From: Algoriphagus oliviformis | GTDB lineage: Bacteria > Bacteroidota > Bacteroidia > Cytophagales > Cyclobacteriaceae | Length of the DNA: 64,000 bases | Direction: 5' to 3' | Assembly (NCBI RefSeq): GCF_017254915.1 | Contig: NZ_JAFKCT010000004.1 | Location: 310,001-374,000, forward strand | Shown here: positions 1 through 8,702 of the stretch, piece after piece | How the letters are laid out: each line of letters opens with the position of its first letter | Position numbering within the stretch: the first letter of the stretch is position 1 | Position numbers and translations under genes: made by a program | Notes under the pieces: model-generated | Seen by the model: only the letters and a program-made list of their open reading frames with translations | Told to the model about the DNA's origin: nothing | Databases searched by the model: none

Positions 1-372
1 GCTGATGAAGCACGCGGCAAAGAGGAATATCTCCGGACTCAGGACTTTCAGACCATAGTAGATCATGGCCGGAACGATCCCGCTCAGCAGCCAAGTCCCC
101 GCCAGTGCCCCAATCAAAAACAGGATCAAAATCGCACTCATCGCCGAGCTGATGCTCTTGATGATGCCATCCTGCAGCGATTCCCAGCTGATCCCGAGCT
201 TGAATACCGCTATGGAGCCTGCCACGGCAGCGGAGATGATCAGCACCATCTGGTTGGAGCCGGAGAGGCTGTCCGTACCAAAGATCTGGATGTTGATGAC
301 AAGAAGGACTATAAGAAATAGTATGGGAATCAGGGCGTCTATTACACGTGGAGCTTTCGGCTGGCCTTTCAT
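1..372 (-). CDS. NhaC-family Na+/H+ antiporter, N-terminal part (cut by window start)
   Basis: Reading the minus strand from an ATG at 372 gives an open frame of 124 codons running off the window. The protein starts MKGQPKAPRVIDALIP and has hydrophobic segments around residues 10-30, 42-60 and 75-100. The stretch with SISSAMSAILILFLIGALAG followed by TWLLSGIVPAMIYYG resembles the N-terminal half of NhaC antiporters, inner-membrane proteins that exchange cytoplasmic Na+ for external H+. It lies 48 bp downstream of the FAD oxidoreductase gene on the same strand, so the two could be cotranscribed. The opposite-strand frame here is a shadow. Family assignment rests on the first quarter of the protein only. 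Confidence 0.82.
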   Translation of the reverse strand, partial: MKGQPKAPRVIDALIPILFLIVLLVINIQIFGTDSLSGSNQMVLIISAAVAGSIAVFKLGISWESLQDGIIKSISSAMSAILILFLIGALAGTWLLSGIVPAMIYYGLKVLSPEIFLFAACFIS

Positions 373-420
373 TCAGTAAATCCGATGGTTTGGAAAGTTT
401 GAATCTAAGTAAAAAATCAT

Positions 421-1548
421 TTACATCTTGGAAAGTAGTCGGGAAAGCGACCTGCCCACTTCCCAGCCTATGGCCACGCCCATTCCCCCCAGCCGGACTG
501 CCACGGCAGTTTTTTCTCCGATCGCCTGGATCAGCGGACTTTTCTTTGGCCCAAAGGCCATTATCCCCGACCATTCCATCTCCCACTCGACCTTCCGTCC
601 GGGGAAGATCACTTCCTCGGCCAAGCGGTGAAGGTGTGTTTTTATCTTTGGATTGGTGCCAAACTCCAGCGTCCGCTCCCGGTCAAAGTCTTTGTTTCTG
701 GCACCGCCCAGCAGCAGTCTGCCTTCCACCTGCCGAAAATAGACGTAGCCTTTGTCCAGATGAAAAGAGCCTTTCCAGGGAATCTTGCCTTCGATGGGTT
801 TGCTCAGCAGGATCAGCCCACGTCCGGGCTCCAGCTCGGACTCCGGCCAGAGCTTTTTCGAAAAGGCATTCGTACAAATGGCGATCTTGGCTCCGGTAAA
901 CTCAAAGACACCTTCCTTCTGCGCACTTTCGGCCAAGACCAGTCCTTCGTCCTTTTGCACCTCCACCACGGCCACGCCGGTCAGTATTTTCACCCCTAGG
1001 GAAGCCGCCTCAGTCCATAGCGCGGTGAGGTAAGCCCCGGGATCCAGTTCCCCTTCGAAGCGGTTTTCGATCACCAACTTGACCTGCTCCGAGAAGCCGA
1101 ACTTTCCGGGCTTTTTCACCACGGAAAAGACATCCTTTTTGAAAAGGCCCTTGAGCATCTTGTTGACTTCGTCCATCTGCTCGGCCGCGGACACATGCTC
1201 CGCGTCCAGGAGCTCAAACCCATGGCTGGCCTCATACCGGAGCGCCGCATCCCCAAATCTCCGCAGAATCTGGCGGAGCCCTTTGTACCGCATCTCTACC
1301 AAGGCGCTCACTTCGTCCGGGGTCATTTTCCAAAAATCGTCCAGGATCTCCGTCAAACTTCCGAAGCAGGCAAAGCCGGCGTTTTTGGTGCTCGCTCCCG
1401 TGGGCAGCACGCCTTTTTCCAACACCAGCACCTGCGCTTTGGGGTGCTTCTTCCGGTAGTGGATCGCTGTGGACAGCCCCGTAAAGCCAGCGCCCACTAC
1501 AATAAGGTCATAGCTGAAAAAGTTTTTTCGTTCCCAATAGCTGAACAT
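421..1548 (-). CDS. FAD-dependent oxidoreductase, DAO family
   Basis: This 375-residue protein has an N-terminal dinucleotide-binding fold (VVGAGFTGLS near residue 17) followed by an acidic end of strand 2 (LEKG) and the motif GASTKNAGFACFG, typical of the DAO family (glycine/sarcosine oxidase and glycerol-3-phosphate dehydrogenase relatives). The C-terminal part contains GLILLSKPI, RLLLGGARN and the FAD-contacting segment RLGGMGVAIGWEVG. The family oxidises amines or alpha-hydroxy compounds; the substrate cannot be read from the sequence. There is no signal peptide, so it is probably cytoplasmic. The partial antiporter gene follows 48 bp downstream. The start MFSYWERKNFF is the first in-frame Met and leaves about 76 bp to the divergent gene. 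Confidence 0.8.
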   Translation of the reverse strand: MFSYWERKNFFSYDLIVVGAGFTGLSTAIHYRKKHPKAQVLVLEKGVLPTGASTKNAGFACFGSLTEILDDFWKMTPDEVSALVEMRYKGLRQILRRFGDAALRYEASHGFELLDAEHVSAAEQMDEVNKMLKGLFKKDVFSVVKKPGKFGFSEQVKLVIENRFEGELDPGAYLTALWTEAASLGVKILTGVAVVEVQKDEGLVLAESAQKEGVFEFTGAKIAICTNAFSKKLWPESELEPGRGLILLSKPIEGKIPWKGSFHLDKGYVYFRQVEGRLLLGGARNKDFDRERTLEFGTNPKIKTHLHRLAEEVIFPGRKVEWEMEWSGIMAFGPKKSPLIQAIGEKTAVAVRLGGMGVAIGWEVGRSLSRLLSKM

Positions 1549-1624
1549 TGTCCGGGTATCGTTTAAAATCTGGCTTGAGTTGTCTAATTTATATCCAAGC
1601 TACCGCAATTAAACCCAAAAAACT

Positions 1625-2104
1625 ATGAGAAAGATTGATTTGCTCCTGGAGGAGTATGGCGAAAGCCACCGCAACCACACCAACAAACTAATCCATTGGT
1701 TTTGTGTACCGGCGATATTTTTCAGTGTGGTAGGACTGATTTTCAGCATTCCCACGGGCTTTTTGCCGGAAGCCCTGCCTTTTTTGGGAAGCTTCGCAAA
1801 CTGGGCGACGGTGATCCTGTTTTTGGTCTTGCTCTACTACCTATCGCTGTCTGGCCCGCTGACTTTGGGCATGCTGTTTTTCTCTGCTCTCTGCCTGGCC
1901 TTGGCCAATTTTCTTGACCTAGCCTTCCCTGGCAAGCTGTGGGCCATCAGCCTGGGAATTTTTGTGGTCGCGTGGATCATCCAGTTTATCGGACACAAGA
2001 TCGAGGGGAAAAAGCCCTCATTTTTCAAGGATGTGCAGTTTTTGATGATCGGGCCGGCCTGGCTGATGCACTTTGTCTACAAGAAAATCGGCTTTCCCTA
2101 CTAA
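1625..2104 (+). CDS. Mpo1-like protein (DUF962/YGL010w family)
   Basis: The 159-residue protein begins MRKIDLLLEEYGESHRNHTN, followed by LIHWFCVPAIFF, the conserved N-terminal signature of the DUF962/Mpo1 family. Four hydrophobic segments (about residues 24-42, 55-75, 80-97, 105-125) predict an integral membrane protein; the conserved GHKIEGKKPSFFKD and GPAWLMHF segments follow. Yeast Mpo1 is an Fe2+-dependent dioxygenase that alpha-oxidises 2-hydroxy fatty acids; bacterial members are mostly uncharacterised, so the same role here is an inference. Several His residues (HRNH, HW, GHK, HF) could ligate iron. It converges with the patatin gene, leaving 12 bp between the stops. Confidence 0.85.
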   Translation: MRKIDLLLEEYGESHRNHTNKLIHWFCVPAIFFSVVGLIFSIPTGFLPEALPFLGSFANWATVILFLVLLYYLSLSGPLTLGMLFFSALCLALANFLDLAFPGKLWAISLGIFVVAWIIQFIGHKIEGKKPSFFKDVQFLMIGPAWLMHFVYKKIGFPY

Positions 2105-2116
2105 AGCCAATACCTC

Positions 2117-4375
2117 CTACTGAGCGGGAAAGAGGCGTTGTACTTTTTCGATGGATTGCCTGTTTCGAAGTGAACCAATGCTATTGAGGATCGATCTTTT
2201 TTCCTTTGCCGTCAGCCTCCAGTTGAGCGAGGCACGCTGCATCGTCTCCTGGGAGCCGGTCAGCTCCTCGATCTGCACCTGCTCTGGCGCGTATTCAAAC
2301 TCGATCCGATCCAGCTCAAAGGGCATAGACTCGTCCATGTAGTTGAAGAGCACCTCGTTTTGGATCGTCTGGAGATTGTCCCAGTTGATGTAGATGTTTT
2401 TGAGGGGAGTGAAGACCTTTTCGAAGATCCTCGGCGGTTCGGTATGGGGTATTTCCACGGATTTTTCTGAGTCCCGGATCGTGATCAAGACGACCCCGCT
2501 GGTGTTTTTTGCCATCCAATCTTGGAAAACATAGAGAAAACGAAGGGCGTCCTGCACGCCAAAATTATCCGAGAGCCCAGTATCCATGGTCTCCATGATC
2601 GGGGTCGAGGGCAGCTCCACATTGGGCGTGATGAAAGGGAAAGTCGCGCTCATCCTCAAGGCGCTTAGGAAGCGGAGATTGTCGGCATCATGCTGCGCAA
2701 AAAAACGCCGAAAGTCTATGGACTGTTTTTTCTCGTCCGCCCCGAGTTTGCCCATGACCGAGCTGCCCAAATAAGACATGGAATGGGGAGCAATCACCAG
2801 CTTTCTGCCGTCATTGGTCACCAAGGCGGTGACCGGAAGCAGCGGGATCTGCCCCTCTTCCTCTGGCATGCGGTAGGCCTCCAGCGGCTTGTCCAGGATT
2901 CCCTTGGTATTGATGTTCAGCTGGTTTTCAAACGCGTAACCCCGATCTTTGAGATGGCTATAGCCACGGTATTCGAAGCGCTGATTTCGGATCAGCAAGT
3001 CGTTGACCAGTAGGGTAAACAGAATTGGGTTGAGGTTGTCGTCAGAGATCTGCGCTAAAAACCGGGGATCTTTGGGATCGAAATCCGGATCGGAAAGCGA
3101 CCGCAGGTAGATTTCCCTGAAAAAAGCCTGCCCGATCACTCCACCGGAAGCGCCCGTATAGAGCTCGGTATGCCGGGTGACAGCTCCGTTTGTCTTCTCG
3201 TGGATGGTCTGGAGCACATTGAGTGTCCATAGCGCGGCCCGCTGTCCTCCCCCGCTTGCCGCGACGATGACCAACCGGGGAAGGGAATCAGGAGAAAACT
3301 TCGCCTTCCAGTTGTCCAGAATCCTCACGGTATTTTCCCTGTCCTTTTTCAGGGTATCCGGATGGGTCAGGGAGTCGAGCCTTGCCAGCGTGTAGGGAGC
3401 CGGAGGTGCTCCATAGTCGATCCCGTAGGCCTCGTGGGGCCGGTTGAGAAAAGAAACGTTGGACAGGTAGTTGATCGACACCAGCATCAAAAAGACCACC
3501 AAGGTCGCCCAGCTCCGCAGCCAAAAGCTCATGGCGCCTACGAGCATCACCAGAATCGCGAGCAGTAAGGTCACGCTCATCGCCGCCGGAAACTGCAGCA
3601 CTTCCTTTTCCTTGAAAAACCCCAAGAACAACACGAAAAGGATGAGGAATATCTGGATCAGAAAGAGATTCAGGTGGTTTTGGTCAAAAACGCGAAGTAG
3701 CTTTTGGGTCTCAAACCTGGAGATGTCCGGGCGGACTGACACGAGCTGCAGCCGAAGGTTGAGATAGCTGTTGACCTGGTCGCGGAGGACCTTCAGTTCC
3801 TTGTACTGGCTGAGCACATTGGCGCGGGTGAAGCGGACCTTTCTCAGCCTCCTATCCAGCGTCCCGGCGAATATGATGAAGAAGTCCTTGTTGGTAAGCG
3901 CGAAATAGCCAAAAATCAAGGCATAGCTGACCAAGCCGCCCAAGGTGAACCCCAAAAAGAACTTCAATGCCTCCCAGTCCGACTGCAGGTCATTGTCGAG
4001 CTGAAACACGATGAATTTCACCGTGTAGATGATGTAGAAGATCAGGGGAATGAGGGAGTTGTTGACGCAAAAATGGATGAATGGCTTGGGCACCAAGGCC
4101 AAAAACTTAAACTGGCGGCCATCCATGATGTAGGTGGTCATGTGAAAAGCCATCGTCAGGATGGCCATCCCCACCCCGATCAAAAAAAAGCTCAGCCAAG
4201 ACACCTGGTGCAGGTACTCCGGATCCAAAAACAGGAAGGGAATCCCCAGCACCACGCCAAACTGCTCCAATATCACCCCCAGCAAAACCACCCACACCAG
4301 CACCAAAGCCAGGTTTTTCCTCAGATGTAGCAGAAAAAGCTGTATCGGAAAACTGTATAAAATCTTATCGCGCAT
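2117..4375 (-). CDS. Membrane-anchored patatin-like phospholipase
   Basis: This 752-residue protein has two parts. Roughly residues 1-330 hold several strongly hydrophobic segments and no recognised domain. The second half carries a patatin hydrolase core: a glycine-rich oxyanion segment in IVAASGGGQRAALW (near residue 370), the nucleophile elbow GASGG (GxSxG), and a catalytic Asp in DTGLSDNFG, giving a complete Ser-Asp dyad. Patatins are acyl hydrolases acting on membrane lipids. Typical bacterial patatins are about 300 residues, so the N-terminal membrane half is a large addition. It has its own divergent promoter space and no obvious operon partner. Topology and substrate are unknown. Confidence 0.82.
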   Translation of the reverse strand: MRDKILYSFPIQLFLLHLRKNLALVLVWVVLLGVILEQFGVVLGIPFLFLDPEYLHQVSWLSFFLIGVGMAILTMAFHMTTYIMDGRQFKFLALVPKPFIHFCVNNSLIPLIFYIIYTVKFIVFQLDNDLQSDWEALKFFLGFTLGGLVSYALIFGYFALTNKDFFIIFAGTLDRRLRKVRFTRANVLSQYKELKVLRDQVNSYLNLRLQLVSVRPDISRFETQKLLRVFDQNHLNLFLIQIFLILFVLFLGFFKEKEVLQFPAAMSVTLLLAILVMLVGAMSFWLRSWATLVVFLMLVSINYLSNVSFLNRPHEAYGIDYGAPPAPYTLARLDSLTHPDTLKKDRENTVRILDNWKAKFSPDSLPRLVIVAASGGGQRAALWTLNVLQTIHEKTNGAVTRHTELYTGASGGVIGQAFFREIYLRSLSDPDFDPKDPRFLAQISDDNLNPILFTLLVNDLLIRNQRFEYRGYSHLKDRGYAFENQLNINTKGILDKPLEAYRMPEEEGQIPLLPVTALVTNDGRKLVIAPHSMSYLGSSVMGKLGADEKKQSIDFRRFFAQHDADNLRFLSALRMSATFPFITPNVELPSTPIMETMDTGLSDNFGVQDALRFLYVFQDWMAKNTSGVVLITIRDSEKSVEIPHTEPPRIFEKVFTPLKNIYINWDNLQTIQNEVLFNYMDESMPFELDRIEFEYAPEQVQIEELTGSQETMQRASLNWRLTAKEKRSILNSIGSLRNRQSIEKVQRLFPAQ

Positions 4376-4545
4376 GGGTGTATTGTTGGGAACAAGTTAC
4401 TCTTTTTTGAGAACTACGTTTTGACTATTGGACTCATTTGGGCGGCCCAAACTTTCCCCTTTGATTTTCAGGACCTTCTCCCCAAACAAGCTCCGAATGG
4501 GCAAGATAAAACGGCCAACTGTTCGCAGCTTTAGAATAGAAAAAG

Positions 4546-4553
4546 TACCTTCG
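4546..4553 (+). promoter_or_regulatory. Weak -7-like box upstream of the DUF4494 gene
   Basis: TACCTTCG lies 21 bp before the ATG of the DUF4494 gene and matches 7 of 8 positions of the Bacteroidota -7 consensus TAnnTTTG. No clear -33 TTG is seen. The rest of the roughly 200-bp divergent gap holds no other recognisable feature. Confidence 0.3.
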
Positions 4554-4573
4554 AATCCCTAAAAGTCAAAAAG

Positions 4574-5065
4574 ATGAGAACCTGGTTTTTGTGCAAAGTA
4601 AAGTACGCGAAAGAAAATGAGGAAGGACTGCTAAAAAGCATTTCCGAGCAATACCTGGTAGATGCGGTGTCATTTACCGAGGCAGAGGCGATTCTTTACG
4701 ACCGCTTGGGCTCGCAGATCCGCGGCGATTTCCAAGTGACCGGCATCAGCAAGAGCAACATCGTCGACGTATTCTACTATGAAGATGCCGACCAGTGGCA
4801 TAAGTGCAAGATCACCTACCTGCTTGCCGACGGGGAAAACGGAAAAGAGAAAAAGGTCACCCAATACATGATCGTGACGGCGGAGGATGTGCGACAGGCC
4901 TACGACCGCATCCAGGAGAGTCTCAACAACATGCTGGTGAGTTTCCGCGTACCGGAAATCACCGAAAGCCCCATCGTGGAAGTGTTTCCTTTCGAAAAAG
5001 ACGAGGTCGCCGAGCAGCTGCCTCCTGGCAACTTCCGCCCTGTAAACCAAGAAGAAGAATCCTGA
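4574..5065 (+). CDS. DUF4494 domain-containing protein
   Basis: The 163-residue protein begins MRTWFLCKVKYAKENEEG and has the conserved segments SEQYLVDAVSFTEAEA and ADQWHKCKITYLL of DUF4494, a small cytoplasmic family found mainly in Bacteroidota. Function is unknown. The protein is soluble, acidic and has no signal peptide. It is a single-gene unit closed by a strong terminator and converges with the HD-domain gene. Start chosen at the ATG matching the conserved N-terminus. Confidence 0.85.
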   Translation: MRTWFLCKVKYAKENEEGLLKSISEQYLVDAVSFTEAEAILYDRLGSQIRGDFQVTGISKSNIVDVFYYEDADQWHKCKITYLLADGENGKEKKVTQYMIVTAEDVRQAYDRIQESLNNMLVSFRVPEITESPIVEVFPFEKDEVAEQLPPGNFRPVNQEEES

Positions 5066-5066
5066 C

Positions 5067-5107
5067 AAAACCGAAAAAGGCCGCGATATGCGGCCTTTTT
5101 CGGTTTT
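5067..5107. terminator. Bidirectional rho-independent terminator
   Basis: A near-perfect inverted repeat with arms at 5067-5084 and 5090-5107 (core GGCCGC / GCGGCC) and a 5-nt loop has A-rich and T-rich flanks on both sides. It sits just after the DUF4494 stop and includes the last base pairs of the convergent HD gene's stop codon, so it can serve both genes. Confidence 0.85.
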
Positions 5108-5717
5108 AGCCGAGATCAGCCGCGGCCTGATGGCCTATCACAAACTGGATGAGCTCATCCGGTGCGACCCCGGCTTTCCCACAGGCGTCCTGAATATCCT
5201 CCCTACTCACCTGGGCGGCAAAAGTCTTGTCTTTCAGACGCTTTTTCACTCCCTTGACCTCCATGCCGACATAGCCCTCCGGCCGCATGAGGGAATATGC
5301 ATGCACAAAGCCGCTGAGCTCGTCAAAAGCATAGAGCATCTTGTCCATCTCCGACTCGGGCTCCACACCAAAGTACCTCGGCCCATGCGAAGCAATCGCG
5401 CGAATGATGGCAGGATCGACTCTTCGCGCCTCCAGCTCTTCGATGATTTTACGACAGTGCTGCTCTGGCCATTGGTCCCAGTCCGCATCGTGGAGCAAGC
5501 CCGCCAGATGCCACTTTTGTACGTCCTCGCCTCCATACCCTCGGAACTCGGCGTAGGCCTTCATCAGATGACCGACCTGCTTCATGTGGACTTTGAGCTT
5601 CTCGTTTTTCACCCAGTCATCCAAAAGCCGCTTCGCCTCCTCCAAAGAGGGGACATTCCCTGTATTGGCGGGGTCTCCAAAACTGTCTCGATTTAAAAAA
5701 AGTGAAGCAACGTTCAT
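5106..5717 (-). CDS. HD-domain protein (predicted metal-dependent phosphohydrolase)
   Basis: The 203-residue protein carries the HD motif in LAGLLHDADWDQWPE, an upstream His in VGHLMKAY, and the later metal/phosphate-site segments IRAIASHGPRYFG and LYAFDELSGFVHAY. This arrangement matches small HD hydrolases related to the YedJ/HDIG group. Substrate unknown. The conserved region occupies about residues 30-165. It has no signal peptide and appears monocistronic. Its stop codon lies inside the shared terminator with the convergent DUF4494 gene. Confidence 0.8.
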   Translation of the reverse strand: MNVASLFLNRDSFGDPANTGNVPSLEEAKRLLDDWVKNEKLKVHMKQVGHLMKAYAEFRGYGGEDVQKWHLAGLLHDADWDQWPEQHCRKIIEELEARRVDPAIIRAIASHGPRYFGVEPESEMDKMLYAFDELSGFVHAYSLMRPEGYVGMEVKGVKKRLKDKTFAAQVSREDIQDACGKAGVAPDELIQFVIGHQAAADLG

Positions 5718-5786
5718 TTTGAATAATTGTTTATGTATTTTGAATAAATTTTAATGTTTTACACCCTCAAACCAAGCGGTTTCAGC

Positions 5787-5794
5787 TATTTTTG
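5787..5794 (+). promoter_or_regulatory. -7 box next to the PAS protein start
   Basis: TATTTTTG matches the Bacteroidota -7 consensus TAnnTTTG exactly and ends 3 bp before the likely ATG at 5798. If used, transcription would begin at or inside the start codon, giving a leaderless mRNA. No clear -33 TTG was found at the expected distance, so it may be a chance match. Confidence 0.3.
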
Positions 5795-5797
5795 GCA

Positions 5798-6868
5798 ATG
5801 CAAGATTGGGACTCCATACAGGTGCTGGGCAAACTGGCAGTCATTTCCGACTATTTCCTCCAAATCTCCCTGGACAAATCCGGAAAGGTCATCTCCTCTG
5901 ACTCAGGCATTGGACCTGTCCCTTCTTTTTTTGACAACAAAGACAAGCCCCTGCAGTTTGAGGACTGCTTCCTTTCCACCGAGTGGGCCAAGTTTGAGAC
6001 AGCCCGAATCAAGGCCTGGAAAAACCGGCATCAGTCCTTCCTAGTGGACCTGCAAAAGATCAACCACCCCGAAGGCACCACGACTCCCACAAAATGGGAA
6101 TTTTTTTTCATTACCGACGACTTCGGGACCTGCCTGGGCCTGGGGCATCCCTTGGAGCCTGTCCGCCCCTACCACCTCGGCCTTGGGGAATTCATCGAGG
6201 GCACCAGCGGAAGCAACGAACTGCTGAACATCCTGCTGGAAAGCAAGCTCCTCGGCTTTTGGGAATTTGACTCCAAAAACAAGACGGACTACATCAGCAG
6301 CGGCCTTGCCCAGATGCTGGGATACAAAGCGGAGGAGCTTCAGGATCTGAAAAAAATCTCCTGGGAGGACCACATCGACCCGGAAGACTTTCCGGAAATA
6401 CGGAAAGACCTCTCCCAGCACTTTCGCTCTACGGGGAACCTGCCTTTCCGAAGGGAATTCAGGATCATCTCCAAGGGAAACCAAACGATATGGGTCATCG
6501 GATATGGCAAGACCGTGAAATGGGACGCCGACGGGCACCCCAAAAAGATCCAAGGCATGCTCATAGACATCACGGAAAAGAAAAAACAGGAAATCTGGAT
6601 GCGGGACCACCACTATTTCCTCAAAGACCTCGCTTTTCAGCAGTCCCACTCCCTCAGGGCCCGAGTGGCCAATATTCTGGGGGTTTTGGAAATCCTCGAT
6701 ACCGAAACACACAATGCCGAATCCCGGAAGCTGCTCAACATCCTAAAAAAGGAATCCCAACTCCTGGATCAAGCCCTCAAAAAAAGCATCAAGGAATCGG
6801 TAAGCCAAAACCGATCCCTTGAGCGTGGATTCGGGTCAGACAGCGAGAAGTCCGACCCCAAGGCTTAG
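5798..6868 (+). CDS. PAS-domain signalling protein with a histidine-kinase-like H-box but no ATPase domain
   Basis: The 356-residue protein has a divergent N-terminal PAS-like region (about 1-130) and a PAS fold at about 135-265, shown by LLGFWEFDSKNKTDYIS, the helical SWEDHIDPEDFPEI and the closing IQGMLIDITEKKKQE. A helical region then contains LAFQQSHSLRARVANILGVL, very similar to the H-box of Bacteroidota PAS histidine kinases, with a candidate phosphoacceptor in QSH. The chain ends about 70 residues later without the N, G1 and G2 boxes of an HATPase domain. It is therefore a sensor or phosphotransfer-like protein rather than an autonomous kinase. ATG at 5798 is preferred to the TTG at 5792. 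Confidence 0.75.
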   Translation: MQDWDSIQVLGKLAVISDYFLQISLDKSGKVISSDSGIGPVPSFFDNKDKPLQFEDCFLSTEWAKFETARIKAWKNRHQSFLVDLQKINHPEGTTTPTKWEFFFITDDFGTCLGLGHPLEPVRPYHLGLGEFIEGTSGSNELLNILLESKLLGFWEFDSKNKTDYISSGLAQMLGYKAEELQDLKKISWEDHIDPEDFPEIRKDLSQHFRSTGNLPFRREFRIISKGNQTIWVIGYGKTVKWDADGHPKKIQGMLIDITEKKKQEIWMRDHHYFLKDLAFQQSHSLRARVANILGVLEILDTETHNAESRKLLNILKKESQLLDQALKKSIKESVSQNRSLERGFGSDSEKSDPKA

Positions 6869-6920
6869 AGCCGACGTATTTTCCACCTTGCCTTTGCATA
6901 GCCCCAAAGCAAGCGGGGGC

Positions 6921-7793
6921 TCAGTGCTTTTTTCCACGGGACACCTCCATCATGTCCCAAAGCTCGGAAGGTATCTGGTCTAGGTTGTTGAACTCCCCTG
7001 CGCCCTTCAGCCACTCTCCCCCGTCGATGGTGATCACCTCTCCGTTGACATAGGCGGAAAAATCCGACACCAGGTAGGCCGCCAGATTGGCAAGCTCCTG
7101 ATGCTCGCCCACCCGTCCCACCGGCACCTTCTTGGCAGGGTCAAACTTTTTCACCAAGTCCCCAGGCAAAAGCCTGCTCCAGGCCCCCTCGGTAGGAAAA
7201 GGACCGGGCGCGATCGCGTTGGAGCGAATACCGTATTTTGCCCATTCGACGGCCAAGGAGCGGGTCATTGCCAAGACGCCAGCCTTGGCTGCGGCCGAGG
7301 GCACGACATAGCCGGAGCCAGTCCAAGCATAGGTCGTGACGATATTCAGAAAAGTCCCAGGCCGCTTCCGGGCGATCCAGTCCTTGCCCGCGGTCAAGGT
7401 GACCTGCGAGGTTCCTTTGAGGACGATATCCAGCACGGTGTTGAAAGCATTGGCGGAAAGGCGCTCCGTGGGACTGATGAAGTTGCCCGCGGCGTTGTTG
7501 AGCACCACATGGATCTCACCGAGTTCGGACTTGGCCTTTTCCCACATTGCTTCTACCTGCTCGATCTCGCGCACGTCGCAGGCTAGAGGGATGACTTTCC
7601 CTCCGTTTTTGTCAGCCATATCCTTGGCAGTGGCTTCGAGCACGTCCAGCTTGCGGGAGGATATGACCACGTTGGCTCCGAGCTTTAAAAAATACTCGCC
7701 CATGGATCTGCCCAGGCCTGTGCCACCCCCGGTCACCAGAATGTTTTTATCTTTGAGCGCTCCCTCGCGGAGCATTCCTTCATTGAATTTCAT
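6921..7793 (-). CDS. SDR-family 2,4-dienoyl-CoA reductase-like enzyme
   Basis: The 290-residue protein is a Rossmann-fold SDR with TGGGTGLG near residue 21, NNAAGNF, and the distinctive segment TTYAWTGSGYVVPSAAAKAG. That segment closely follows mitochondrial 2,4-dienoyl-CoA reductase (DECR1), in which the catalytic Tyr, Ser and Lys are placed differently from the classical YxxxK. The continuation LAVEWAKYGIRSNAIAPGP also fits DECR. The predicted reaction is NADPH-dependent reduction of 2,4-dienoyl-CoA during unsaturated fatty acid beta-oxidation. No other beta-oxidation genes lie nearby. It is monocistronic and cytoplasmic. Confidence 0.82.
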   Translation of the reverse strand: MKFNEGMLREGALKDKNILVTGGGTGLGRSMGEYFLKLGANVVISSRKLDVLEATAKDMADKNGGKVIPLACDVREIEQVEAMWEKAKSELGEIHVVLNNAAGNFISPTERLSANAFNTVLDIVLKGTSQVTLTAGKDWIARKRPGTFLNIVTTYAWTGSGYVVPSAAAKAGVLAMTRSLAVEWAKYGIRSNAIAPGPFPTEGAWSRLLPGDLVKKFDPAKKVPVGRVGEHQELANLAAYLVSDFSAYVNGEVITIDGGEWLKGAGEFNNLDQIPSELWDMMEVSRGKKH

Positions 7794-7872
7794 GCGGTCA
7801 ATTTGGTATCGTTTTGATCCAAGTTAGCAATCAGGCCCGGTAATTGAAAGGAAACGCAGATCAGCTACTACC

Positions 7873-8673
7873 ATGAGAAAACAATTATTCCTTTTTGCGA
7901 TGCTCCCGATTCTTTGGTCCTGTGCGGAAGAGGTAAGCAAAGACATCAACACCGACCTGACTCAGGAAGCGGAGCAGTTTTATAGCTTTTCCGAAGCCAT
8001 CAGCGAGGGGGCTTTCCTAGCAAACATCACCTATGCGGAATACGCGAGAATGACTCCCGCCCAACTCTCGGGCTGCCCCAGCATCACCCACAGCCTGGAC
8101 TCGCGCATTGTGACACTGGACTATTCCTCCTCAGGGGACTGCGCCCAGGAAAATGCAAACGAGAGGACGGGCAAGATCATCCTGGACTTTACCCAGTCCG
8201 GCGAAGCCTCGGCCGCATGGTCGCTCAGCTACGAGGACTACAGCTACAATGGCAACAAGATCGAAGGAAAGCGGGAGTTTCGCGGACTATCCGTGGCAGA
8301 AAACCAGGAGAAATTTGAACAGCTCCGGTTTGAAATGGCCAATCAGGCGACCTTCATGGTAAACGGGGAATTTTCATACACCGTCTCCAGATCAAACCTG
8401 AAGCTCAGTGCGCTCAGCGCCCGTGGCAAGGCCAGCGGAACCAATCCCGCCGGGAGGGACTTTTCGCTGGTCACCAGCGAGGCAAAAAACCAGCTTTTCC
8501 CCTGCTATGGACAGGGCTGGAACCTACCCGTAAGTGGAAAAGAGTCCTGGATCGTGTCCCGTGGCGGCAGCTCAGACCTGGAGTACCAGGTCACTTTCAA
8601 CAATACCGACACCTGCAACCCGAACGTCACCGCACTGCTACCGGACGGCAGATCGCTGCAGCTGAATCCGTAA
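7873..8673 (+). CDS. Hypothetical lipoprotein
   Basis: The 266-residue protein has a lipoprotein signal MRKQLFLFAMLPILWSC with the lipidated Cys at residue 17, followed by acidic residues. The mature part is rich in short beta-strand-like segments with repeated Ser/Thr and contains several further Cys (GCPS, GDCAQ, PCYGQ, DTCNP) that could form disulfides. No known domain was recognised. It is probably anchored in the outer membrane or its periplasmic face. The gene stands alone and is followed by a strong terminator and a convergent tRNA gene. Confidence 0.7.
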   Translation: MRKQLFLFAMLPILWSCAEEVSKDINTDLTQEAEQFYSFSEAISEGAFLANITYAEYARMTPAQLSGCPSITHSLDSRIVTLDYSSSGDCAQENANERTGKIILDFTQSGEASAAWSLSYEDYSYNGNKIEGKREFRGLSVAENQEKFEQLRFEMANQATFMVNGEFSYTVSRSNLKLSALSARGKASGTNPAGRDFSLVTSEAKNQLFPCYGQGWNLPVSGKESWIVSRGGSSDLEYQVTFNNTDTCNPNVTALLPDGRSLQLNP

Positions 8674-8702
8674 GCGGCTCCAAAAGAAGACATTAAAAAC
8701 AA

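Noticed and set aside
65..379. 104-residue plus-strand frame at the window start
   Set aside because: The opposite strand encodes a convincing NhaC N-terminus over the same bases.
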